From CAXGUU01 sp964012875 (GTDB lineage Bacteria > Pseudomonadota > Gammaproteobacteria > Ga0077536), in NCBI GenBank assembly GCA_964012875.1, contig CAXGUU010000136.1:1-8484 (forward strand): a DNA stretch of 8,484 nt, in the 5' to 3' direction. A model generated the notes under the pieces. It worked only from the letters and a program-made list of their open reading frames with translations. It did not search any database and had not been told where the DNA came from. The translations under genes and the position numbers were made by a program. The first letter of the stretch is position 1. The number at the start of each line of letters is the position of its first letter. This document shows, piece after piece, positions 1 through 6,288 of the stretch.

Positions 1-1188
1 CGCTTTCTGAAGCAGCCGCGTACCGAATATCTGCACATCGTTCGCGTGATGCGCCAGTTGGCGTTCGCGCAACCGCAAGTCGAGTTTTCGCTGACGCAAG
101 CGGGCAGTCGCGGTCTGCGGTTACCGGCGGCGGACTACAAACAACTCGAGGCGTCGCGTTGGCGCAGCGTGTTTGGCAAACAATTTTGTGAACACGCACG
201 AACGATCAGTTTCAACGACGGGCACATAAGTGTGCATGGCTGGGTGGGTACCCCGGACTGCGCAACCAATCTGTCAGACACCCAGTTTATTGTGCTCAAT
301 GGCCGTGCGGTCAGGGACAAGCGACTGCAACACGCAGTCCGACTCGCTTACGCCGATCAGATTGCCGAAGGGCGATTTCCGCGTTTTGCAATCGCGCTTG
401 AACTTTCACCAGACGCGATCGACGTTAATGTTCATCCAGGCAAGCTCGAAGTGCGGCTCGCCAATATGCGTCAGCTGCACGACCTGCTCTTCGTTGCTGT
501 AAAGCAGGCGCTCGAAAGCGGCGCCCTGTTTCCGGCCGAGGAGCGAACTGTCGTCGATACCGTTCCGCCACTGCCGTCGATCAGAACACGGCCGTACGCA
601 GTGCGCGAAGTCAGCCGTGGCCGGGTCCCGGCCGTGAATGCGGCGACCTCGGGTCGCTTTAATCGGCCGGTGAGGCTTATCGATTCGATCTTGCTGTTTG
701 AGGATGACGGCGGTTTATGTGCCATCGACTTAGTCCGTGCCTGGAAAGAAGTGCTCGCTGCACGTCTTCGGATGGAATGTGAATCCGGCACGGCAGCGAC
801 ACGCCCGTTGCTGTTGCCAGTGAGGCTCGCGAGCGACAATCCACTTGCGGGCAGTGAACATCGAGCGACACTCGCCACCATGGGTGTCGAAGTCGATGAA
901 CTGGGAGAATCGACTTTGCTGCTTCGCAGTCTTCCTGCCGTGGCTCCAGAATGCGATGCCGACCGCTTCGCGGCCGCGCTGACCGCTGCGATTACGCGGG
1001 TGGCGCCTACTGAATTGGTCGTGGCCGAAGCGCTCGCGCATGCGATCGCGCACGGTCGCACCGGGCAGGCCGATCGCGCACGTCTTAAAGAATTGGAGCA
1101 AAGCGCGACAGCCGCCGGTTATGAGTTTGGCGCATTGCTCCGTCAGGTCGATGAAGCGGCCCTCGCCGAGTGGCTTGCCGGTGAATAG
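1..1188 (+). CDS. mutL: DNA mismatch repair protein MutL (5' end missing, C-terminal 395 codons)
   Basis: MutL links mismatch recognition by MutS to strand incision and helicase loading. The frame is open from base 1, so roughly the first 150 residues (most of the GHKL ATPase core) lie upstream. The visible part starts in the conserved stretch RFLKQPRTEYLHI. The transducer half follows, with NGRAVRD at nt 298-318 and DVNVHPGK at nt 421-444 (family DVNVHPAK; the ATP-contacting lysine is kept, Ala is replaced by Gly). A short linker of about 50 residues leads to the C-terminal dimerisation domain, from about nt 676 (LIDSILLFED). The endonuclease motif DQHA(X)2E(X)4E is absent; its place is taken by AIDLVRAWKEVLAARLR. 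The tail ending LLRQVDEAALAEWLAGE resembles the E. coli MutL end. The TAG stop overlaps the miaA start. Identity is secure; use with MutH is inferred. Confidence 0.96.
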   Translation, partial: RFLKQPRTEYLHIVRVMRQLAFAQPQVEFSLTQAGSRGLRLPAADYKQLEASRWRSVFGKQFCEHARTISFNDGHISVHGWVGTPDCATNLSDTQFIVLNGRAVRDKRLQHAVRLAYADQIAEGRFPRFAIALELSPDAIDVNVHPGKLEVRLANMRQLHDLLFVAVKQALESGALFPAEERTVVDTVPPLPSIRTRPYAVREVSRGRVPAVNAATSGRFNRPVRLIDSILLFEDDGGLCAIDLVRAWKEVLAARLRMECESGTAATRPLLLPVRLASDNPLAGSEHRATLATMGVEVDELGESTLLLRSLPAVAPECDADRFAAALTAAITRVAPTELVVAEALAHAIAHGRTGQADRARLKELEQSATAAGYEFGALLRQVDEAALAEWLAGE

Positions 1189-2155
1189 GCAGGTCGCTCA
1201 GAAACCTTTACCGATTCTCGGCATCATGGGTCCGACAGGGAGCGGTAAAACTGCGGTTGCGCTTCAGCTGGCGGAACGGTTTCCGATCGAAATCGTCAGC
1301 GTCGACTCGGCACTGGTTTATCGGGGGCTCGATGTCGGCAGCGCCAAGCCATCGCCACTGGAGCGCGCGCGCGTACCGCATCATCTGATTGATATTTGTG
1401 AACCCGACGATCATTATTCAGCGGCCCGGTTTAGGGATGACGCCACCGACGCCATCGAACAGATTCGTGCGCGCGGGTGCTTGCCGGTACTGGTGGGAGG
1501 CACCGGGCTCTATTTCAGGGCATTGGAGCACGGTCTGGCCGAATTACCGTCGGCCGATGCCGAACTGCGTGCGACGCTTAAATCTGAGTTGGACGCACGC
1601 GGGCGCGCGGCTATGCACGAGGAACTCAGCCGTGTTGATCCCAAAGCGGCGCGGCGAATTCATCCGAACGATCCGCAGCGTGTCCTGCGGGCGCTGGAGG
1701 TTTTCCGGATGACGGGGAAATCGATGTCCACCTTGTGGCGCGATGCGTCGCCGACGGGGCCGTCCACGCCGTTGGCCAAGTTTGCCATCTGCCCACCGCG
1801 AGACACACTCCACGCCGCCATCGCTGATCGCTTCCGGCGCATGCTCGAAAGAGGCTTTGTCAATGAGGTCATTGCCCTGAGGCGCCAGGAGCGGATGAAT
1901 GCCCTGTTGCCGGCGATGCGGTCAGTTGGTTACCGGGCTGTATGGGACTACCTGGATGGCGCCCTGAGCTACGCGGAAATGGTCGAACGGGGTATTATCG
2001 GGACCCGTCAGCTGGCCAAGCGCCAAATCACGTGGCTGCGGGGTGAGCATGATGTGACCTGGTGTAGGGCCGGAGTCGAAGCCGCGATTGCGGAACTTTC
2101 CGCGTATTTGACGGTCCATCTGAATTCAAAACGGGCTGAGTCTGATTTACAGTAG
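1181..2155 (+). CDS. miaA: tRNA dimethylallyltransferase MiaA
   Basis: MiaA transfers a dimethylallyl group to N6 of A37 in tRNAs reading UNN codons, the first step towards ms2i6A, in the cytoplasm. From the GTG at 1181 the protein is 324 residues (E. coli 316). The P-loop GPTGSGKT is at residues 17-24, the catalytic aspartate D42 lies in DSALVYRG, GGTGLY is at 106-111, RRIHPNDPQR at 158-167, and TRQLAKRQITWLR at 275-287. The GTG start places the P-loop and D42 at exactly the E. coli numbering and overlaps the mutL stop (GTGAATAG), which suggests translational coupling. An in-frame ATG at 1151 would add 10 residues, but its only AGG is 3 bases away. The Shine-Dalgarno before the GTG is weak (GAG at 1168-1170). 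The product is certain; the start is likely. Confidence 0.95.
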   Translation: MNRQVAQKPLPILGIMGPTGSGKTAVALQLAERFPIEIVSVDSALVYRGLDVGSAKPSPLERARVPHHLIDICEPDDHYSAARFRDDATDAIEQIRARGCLPVLVGGTGLYFRALEHGLAELPSADAELRATLKSELDARGRAAMHEELSRVDPKAARRIHPNDPQRVLRALEVFRMTGKSMSTLWRDASPTGPSTPLAKFAICPPRDTLHAAIADRFRRMLERGFVNEVIALRRQERMNALLPAMRSVGYRAVWDYLDGALSYAEMVERGIIGTRQLAKRQITWLRGEHDVTWCRAGVEAAIAELSAYLTVHLNSKRAESDLQ

Positions 2156-2246
2156 CGAGCGAGCCGCGTTTCTATGGGGAGCTAACGCGTTTGCAATGGG
2201 TTTTCGCTGGTCCCACTCGCTCCTCAAATTGCTAAAACCGCACCAC

Positions 2247-2261
2247 AACAATAAAAGGAAC
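2247..2261 (+). promoter_or_regulatory. hfq leader: five consecutive ARN triplets over the ribosome binding site
   Basis: Read in threes, this stretch is AAC AAT AAA AGG AAC: five uninterrupted A-R-N triplets. They include the Shine-Dalgarno core AAAGGAA (2254-2260) and end 4 bases before the hfq ATG. The distal face of Hfq is known to bind (A-R-N)n RNA, and E. coli Hfq represses its own translation by binding its leader. The sequence therefore serves as a ribosome binding site and plausibly as an autoregulatory Hfq site. The ribosome-binding role is well supported; autoregulation is inferred. Confidence 0.55.
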
Positions 2262-2265
2262 CGCG

Positions 2266-2526
2266 ATGAGCAAAGGCCAATCCTTACAAGAGCCCTACCT
2301 GAACGCTCTGCGTCGGGAGCGCGTTTCAGTCTCGATTTACCTTGTGAATGGTATTAAGTTGCAAGGCCAGATCGAGTCCTTCGACCAGTTTGTGATTCTG
2401 CTGAAGAACTCAGTCAGCCAGATGGTCTACAAACACGCAATATCGACGGTTGTTCCCTCGCGCAACGTCAAGTTGCCGCGGGCGGATCAACCCGAAGGTG
2501 AAGATGCTGAGAAAGAAGAAGAGTAG
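2266..2526 (+). CDS. hfq: RNA chaperone Hfq
   Basis: Hfq is a homohexameric Sm-like RNA chaperone that pairs small RNAs with target mRNAs and affects mRNA stability. The protein has 86 residues. Residues 3-66 are nearly identical to E. coli Hfq and share its numbering. Proximal-face residues Q8, F42, K56 and H57 (in YKHAISTVVPS), distal-face Y25, and the rim patch R16-R17-R19 (RRER) are all present, so all three RNA-binding surfaces look intact. The C-terminal tail after R66 is short, about 20 residues against 36 in E. coli, and ends in the acidic run EGEDAEKEEE. The ATG is preceded by AAAGGAA at a normal distance. It follows miaA after 110 bases and precedes hflX by 26. No convincing sigma-70 promoter is visible in the leader; in E. 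coli, hfq promoters lie inside miaA. Confidence 0.98.
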   Translation: MSKGQSLQEPYLNALRRERVSVSIYLVNGIKLQGQIESFDQFVILLKNSVSQMVYKHAISTVVPSRNVKLPRADQPEGEDAEKEEE

Positions 2527-2552
2527 GCAGCACCTGAACGTTCAAAGCCTCC

Positions 2553-3878
2553 TTGTTTGAGCGACACGCCGGCGGCGAGCGGGCGCTGGTCGTCCACGTC
2601 AAATTCGATGACGTGGACTACGATGACGGCGCCGAGTTTGTAGAACTCGCACGGGCCGCGGCGGTCACGCCCGTGACTACTGTCAGCGCCCGGCGGCGGG
2701 CACCCGATCCTAAGTTCTACGTCGGCAGTGGCAAGGCGGAAGAGATCGCCGACATCGTCTCAGCTGAAGAAATCGATGTCGCCTTGTTCGACCAGGACTT
2801 ATCGCCCGCGCAGGAACGCAATCTTGAAACCTGTTTGCGTTGCCGGGTACTGGATCGGACCGGTTTGATCCTCGATATTTTTGCACAGCGAGCGCGCTCA
2901 TTCGAAGGTAAGCTCCAGGTTGAACTCGCCCAGCTCAGGCACCTCTCAACCCGGTTGGTGCGTGGTTGGAGTCACTTGGAACGGCAGAAAGGCGGGATCG
3001 GGTTGCGCGGTCCGGGCGAAACGCAACTCGAGACTGACCGGCGCCTGGTCGGTCAACGCATAAAACAGATCCATTTGCGCCTCGAACGGGTGAAGCAGCA
3101 GCGGCGGCAAAGCGCCCGCTCACGCAAGCGCGCCTTGTTGTCCACAGTCGCTCTGGTTGGTTACACCAACGCCGGCAAGTCGACCTTATTTAATCGCCTC
3201 ACGGGCGGCTCGGCGTATGCGGCTGATCAGTTGTTTGCGACCCTCGACACGACCCTGAAAACGATAGAAGTTCCAGGCGAGCACCCGATCGTGTTGAGCG
3301 ACACTGTCGGTTTTGTGCGTCGTCTGCCGCACGAGCTGGTGGCCGCGTTTGAAGCGACACTGGAGGAGACCCGCGAAGCGCAACTACTGCTCCATGTCAT
3401 CGACGCCAGTGACGAAGCCCGCAGCCAGCACCTCGAAGCGGTCAGCGGCGTGCTGGACAAGATCGGCGCCGGCGACGTTCCGGTCATTGAAGTATTCAAC
3501 AAGATTGACCGCATCAGTGATCGCGCTGCGGGCGTGGAACGCAACGCCGCGGGTCGCGTCAGCCGCGTGTGGCTGTCCGCGCTTGAAGACGAAGGCACGC
3601 ACCTGCTGCGCGAAGCGATTGGCGAGCACCTCAATCAAACGAAGGTCAACCGGCGATTGCGCCTTAGCGCAAGTGCTGGTCGATTGCGTGCCATGTTGTA
3701 CGAGTGGGGTGCTGTAGCCGACGAAGTGACCGTGGAATCCGGCCATTCATTGGTTGAAGTCATGCTGGCGGACGCCCGCTGGCGAGCGTTTCAGAACGAG
3801 CCCGGTTTCGCTGAGATGGTCGAAGAACTCCCGCATGATGATTCGATTGGGTTTATGGCGTCGGCGATCGAAAGCTGA
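2553..3878 (+). CDS. hflX: ribosome-associated GTPase HflX
   Basis: HflX is a translational GTPase-family protein that binds the 50S subunit and splits or rescues stalled 70S ribosomes under stress. The 441-residue product has the N-terminal HflX domain (PKFYVGSGKAEEI at about 53-65, SPAQERNLE at about 84-92) and the glycine-rich LRGPGETQLETDRR at 151-164. The GTPase domain follows: G1 GYTNAGKS 203-210, G3 DTVG 250-253, G4 NKID 316-319, and a G5-like SALE at 342-345. The start is TTG at 2553. An in-frame TGA at 2535 excludes a longer form, and the resulting MFERHAGGE aligns with E. coli MFDRYDAGE. No Shine-Dalgarno is visible; CCTCC, the reverse of one, sits directly before the TTG. The gene lies 26 bases after hfq, so translation may depend on readthrough or reinitiation from hfq (inference). 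Confidence 0.96.
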   Translation: MFERHAGGERALVVHVKFDDVDYDDGAEFVELARAAAVTPVTTVSARRRAPDPKFYVGSGKAEEIADIVSAEEIDVALFDQDLSPAQERNLETCLRCRVLDRTGLILDIFAQRARSFEGKLQVELAQLRHLSTRLVRGWSHLERQKGGIGLRGPGETQLETDRRLVGQRIKQIHLRLERVKQQRRQSARSRKRALLSTVALVGYTNAGKSTLFNRLTGGSAYAADQLFATLDTTLKTIEVPGEHPIVLSDTVGFVRRLPHELVAAFEATLEETREAQLLLHVIDASDEARSQHLEAVSGVLDKIGAGDVPVIEVFNKIDRISDRAAGVERNAAGRVSRVWLSALEDEGTHLLREAIGEHLNQTKVNRRLRLSASAGRLRAMLYEWGAVADEVTVESGHSLVEVMLADARWRAFQNEPGFAEMVEELPHDDSIGFMASAIES

Positions 3879-3900
3879 CGCGGCGTCCCGTAGTTCGCGA

Positions 3901-3929
3901 TTGAACATGCCCAGTGCGGCCCGTACAAT
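3901..3929 (+). promoter_or_regulatory. probable sigma-70 promoter for hflK-hflC
   Basis: TTGAAC (3901-3906, 4 of 6 to TTGACA) and TACAAT (3924-3929, 5 of 6 to TATAAT) are separated by exactly 17 bases in the 92-base gap between hflX and hflK. Transcription would begin near 3936, giving a leader of about 35 bases with AGAGA (3961-3965) before the hflK ATG. This is judged by eye, without a scored model or expression data. Confidence 0.5.
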
Positions 3930-3970
3930 CGCGACTCCCGCATAATTGTTTGACAACACTAGAGATTCTG

Positions 3971-5122
3971 ATGTCCTGGAACGATCCAGACGATAATGAC
4001 CGCGACCCCTGGGGTAATCGTCGCAATGATGACGGACCGCCTGATCTCGATGAGGTGGTGCGCAAGATGCAGGAAAAGCTCGGCGGCCTGTTTGGTGGTC
4101 GTGGCGGTTCGGGCGGTGGCGATTCCAACAATGCCGAAAACCGCATGCTTTTCGGGGTGTTCGGCGTTCTCATACTCGCCTACCTGTCGTGGGACATGGT
4201 CTACCGGATTGACCAGGTTGAGCGTGGGGTGGTGATGCGCTTCGGGCAATACGTCACGACCCTGCAGCCAGGGCCGCACATCCGCTTCCCACGCCCAATT
4301 GAGGAAGTGGTCAAGGTCAATGTAGAACGCATTCAGACCCTGACCGCGGATTCGGTCATGCTGACCGGTGACGAAAATATCGTCGATGTTGAGCTGGCGA
4401 TGCAGTACCGGGTCAACGATCCAAAGAGCTATTTGTTCTTAATCGCCGATCCCGATGTCTCAGTCCAGCGAGTCACTGAATCGGCCATTCGCGACATCAT
4501 CGGTCAAAGCACGCTCGATTTCGTGATCACCGAAGGTCGGGCCGAAATCGCGACTGGTGCGCAGGACCTGATTCAGTCGATTCTTGATACCTACCAGTCG
4601 GGTATCGAGATCACCAGTGTGAACATGCAGCCGGCCAAACCGCCGGAACAGGTCAAGGCAGCCTTCGATGATGCGATCAAGGCGCGCGAGGATGAGCAGC
4701 GCAAAATTAACGAAGCTGAAGCCTATCGCAACGAGGTCGTTGAACGCGCCGCCGGTGAGGCTGCTCGAATTCGACTCGATGCCGAAGGCTATAAGGAACG
4801 GGTCATCTCGCAGGCTGAAGGTGAGGCCAGTCGTTTCAATCAACTGCTGACGGAGTACGAAAAGGCACCGCAGGTGACCCGGCGGCGCTTGTATCTCGAG
4901 GCGATTGAAGAAGTCATGTCAGACACGACCAAGGTCATCATGGATAACGATGGCGGTTCGAGCCTGATGTACCTGCCGATCGACAAGCTGATCGAGAACA
5001 AGTCGGGCGACTCGCGCTCGAGTGCTGCGCGCGAGCTGGCAAAAGAGTCGCTGCCCTACGTGCCCGAAGTAGAAGAAACACTGCGTGATCGGCGCGCCAC
5101 CCGCGGCCGCGCGCTCCGTTAG
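3971..5122 (+). CDS. hflK: FtsH protease regulatory subunit HflK
   Basis: HflK is an inner-membrane SPFH/prohibitin-family protein. With HflC it forms a large periplasm-facing cage around the FtsH protease and modulates its action on membrane proteins. The 383-residue product begins MSWNDPDDNDRDPWGN, like E. coli MAWNQPGNNGQDRDPWG, which fixes the ATG at 3971 rather than an upstream in-frame GTG at 3914. A GPPDLDEVVRK segment (22-32) and a glycine-rich linker (38-50) precede one membrane helix (about 59-77). The SPFH domain runs from about 80 to 225 (DQVERGVVMRFG at 81-92), followed by a long charged, alanine-rich helical region (about 225-295) typical of the assembly's coiled wall. The C-terminal tail is shorter than in E. 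coli (419 residues in all). hflC follows after 20 bases. Confidence 0.97.
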   Translation: MSWNDPDDNDRDPWGNRRNDDGPPDLDEVVRKMQEKLGGLFGGRGGSGGGDSNNAENRMLFGVFGVLILAYLSWDMVYRIDQVERGVVMRFGQYVTTLQPGPHIRFPRPIEEVVKVNVERIQTLTADSVMLTGDENIVDVELAMQYRVNDPKSYLFLIADPDVSVQRVTESAIRDIIGQSTLDFVITEGRAEIATGAQDLIQSILDTYQSGIEITSVNMQPAKPPEQVKAAFDDAIKAREDEQRKINEAEAYRNEVVERAAGEAARIRLDAEGYKERVISQAEGEASRFNQLLTEYEKAPQVTRRRLYLEAIEEVMSDTTKVIMDNDGGSSLMYLPIDKLIENKSGDSRSSAARELAKESLPYVPEVEETLRDRRATRGRALR

Positions 5123-5142
5123 TTGCCGGGAGAGTTAACGAA

Positions 5143-6003
5143 ATGGCTGCACGAATCACGGTTGTTCTCCTGCTTCTGGCGGGGTTGGTTTTCCTCTTCA
5201 CTTTCAGGGTGTATGAGTACGAACGCGCGATCCTCTTCCAGCTGGGCAAGATTCAACGCTCCGACTACACGGCGGGCCTGCATTTACAGATCCCGTTTCT
5301 GCAGAACGTGCGGCGCTTCGATGCGCGCCTGCAAACGCTGGACGCTGAACCTCAGCGTTTCCTGACCGGCGAGAAGAAAGACGTCATCGTTGATTCTTTC
5401 GCGCGTTGGAGAATTCAGGACGTCGAGCAGTTCTACAAGGCGACCGATGGTGATCCTCGACGAGCCGGCTTGCTCCTGTATCAAAAAATCAACGATAGCC
5501 TGCGCAGCGAGTTCGGCAAACGGACCGTACAGGAAGTCGTTTCAGGCGAACGCGGGGCAATTATGGAAATCGTGACGCGCACGGCCAATGAGCGCGGTGC
5601 GGACCTCGGCATGGAAATTCTCGATGTGCGCCTCAAGCAAATCGACCTCCCGGAAGAGGTCAGTAACAACGTTTACCAGCGCATGCGCTCTGAACGCGCA
5701 CGCGTCGCCCGCGAGTTCCGCGCCCGCGGCGAGAAGGAAGCGATTACGATCCGCGCCGATGCCGATCGCCAGCGTACTGTCATTTCTGCCGAGGCTTACC
5801 GTGACGCCGAGGAGATGCGTGGCGCGGGCGATGCGAAGTCTGCGGAGGTTTACGCCAGCGCTTATGATCGCAATCCTGAGTTCTACGATTTCTACCGCAG
5901 TCTGAATGCTTATAAATCGAGCTTCAGCGGCAAACAGGACGTCCTGCTACTCGACCCGGATTCCGACTTTTTCAAATATTTTGAGAATTCGGACGGCGGC
6001 TAA
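5143..6003 (+). CDS. hflC: FtsH protease regulatory subunit HflC
   Basis: HflC is the partner of HflK in the membrane assembly that controls FtsH. The 286-residue product has an N-terminal membrane anchor (about residues 5-21), then the SPFH domain starting VYEYERAILFQLGKI (23-37), IPFLQNVRRFDARLQ (50-64), and a long helical segment rich in R, E and A (about 180-240). It ends with the conserved PEFYDFYRSLNAYK region (245-258) and DVLLLDPDSDFFKYF (266-280). The ATG is preceded by GGGAGAG at 5128-5134, a good Shine-Dalgarno at about 8 bases. The protein is shorter than E. coli HflC (334) but complete at both ends; size varies within the family. It is almost certainly cotranscribed with hflK. 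Confidence 0.97.
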   Translation: MAARITVVLLLLAGLVFLFTFRVYEYERAILFQLGKIQRSDYTAGLHLQIPFLQNVRRFDARLQTLDAEPQRFLTGEKKDVIVDSFARWRIQDVEQFYKATDGDPRRAGLLLYQKINDSLRSEFGKRTVQEVVSGERGAIMEIVTRTANERGADLGMEILDVRLKQIDLPEEVSNNVYQRMRSERARVAREFRARGEKEAITIRADADRQRTVISAEAYRDAEEMRGAGDAKSAEVYASAYDRNPEFYDFYRSLNAYKSSFSGKQDVLLLDPDSDFFKYFENSDGG

Positions 6004-6032
6004 GCACAGCAGGCGCCGAGTATACGGTTCGT

Positions 6033-6052
6033 TTAGCCCGGTTCGCCGGTAA
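6033..6052 (+). other. small UUCG-capped hairpin in the hflC - DUF2065 gap
   Basis: CCGG-TTCG-CCGG (6038-6049) folds into a four-pair GC stem closed by a UUCG loop. TTA (6033-6035) and TAA (6050-6052) extend it across a two-base bulge. No T-run follows, so it does not look like a classical intrinsic terminator. It could protect the hflC message end or attenuate readthrough. A stem this short can arise by chance. Confidence 0.3.
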
Positions 6053-6098
6053 CCTTGTGCGCGTTTGAGGCCGTTTCCAGTCTTATTAATGAACTGCC

Positions 6099-6284
6099 GT
6101 GTTTGATGACCTGCTTGCGGCAATCGCTTTGTTAATGGTGATTGAAGGGATCATGCCGTTCCTCAATCCAAAACGGTTCAAACGTACGTTGTTAACCGCC
6201 GCTCGATTCGACGACAGAACCTTGAGATTCGGAGGGCTGGTATTCATGGTGGTTGGAGTCGGCCTGTTGTACTTGGTGAGATGA
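6099..6284 (+). CDS. DUF2065 (YjeT-like) small inner-membrane protein
   Basis: This 61-residue protein matches the DUF2065 family, whose E. coli member YjeT lies at the same place between hflC and purA. Two hydrophobic helices (about residues 4-22 and 43-60) flank a short basic loop with NPKRFKR (23-29), and FGG (44-46) opens the second helix. The E. coli protein shows the same pattern (EGLGPMLYPKAWKK and RRFGGGLVVAG). The start is GTG at 6099: an in-frame TGA at 6090 rules out a longer form, and the next in-frame ATG (codon 13) would remove most of the first helix. No clear Shine-Dalgarno is visible. hisZ starts 4 bases after its stop. Its function is unknown; the conserved neighbourhood suggests, without proof, a role linked to HflK/HflC or membrane proteostasis. 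Confidence 0.88.
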   Translation: MFDDLLAAIALLMVIEGIMPFLNPKRFKRTLLTAARFDDRTLRFGGLVFMVVGVGLLYLVR

Positions 6285-6288
6285 ATCG

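Noticed and set aside
471..1061. Long open frame of 196 codons on the minus strand inside mutL
   Set aside because: It is antisense to clear MutL coding sequence, its Ser/Arg/Ala-rich product matches no family I recognise, and GC-rich codon bias opens such frames routinely.
1993..1998. TATTAT inside miaA as the -10 of an hfq promoter
   Set aside because: The hexamer is 5 of 6 to consensus, but no reasonable -35 lies 16-18 bases upstream.
2165..2189. Inverted repeat CGCGTT...AACGCG after miaA as a possible terminator
   Set aside because: The stem is only 6 pairs with a 13-base loop and no T-run follows.
2535..2544. Perfect 10-base palindrome TGAACGTTCA between hfq and hflX
   Set aside because: A 10-base palindrome is expected several times by chance in 8.5 kb, and no second copy or flanking operator pattern is evident.
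3227..3746. Overlapping minus-strand frames within hflX
   Set aside because: Low-complexity Ser/Arg/Ala-rich products antisense to the HflX GTPase domain; shadows.
3950..3955. Perfect -35 hexamer TTGACA just before hflK
   Set aside because: No -10-like hexamer lies 16-18 bases downstream; those positions fall on the start of hflK coding sequence.
5588..5905. 105-codon plus-strand frame inside hflC
   Set aside because: It is out of frame with intact HflC and its Ala/Ser/Arg-rich product shows no domain.
6084..6089. TATTAA as a promoter -10 for the DUF2065 gene
   Set aside because: There is no -35 at a suitable distance, and it lies too close to the GTG start to leave a usable leader.
6089..6106. 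Five-codon ATG mini-frame overlapping the DUF2065 start
   Set aside because: It has no ribosome site and is too short to separate from chance; it is not a plausible leader peptide without conservation.
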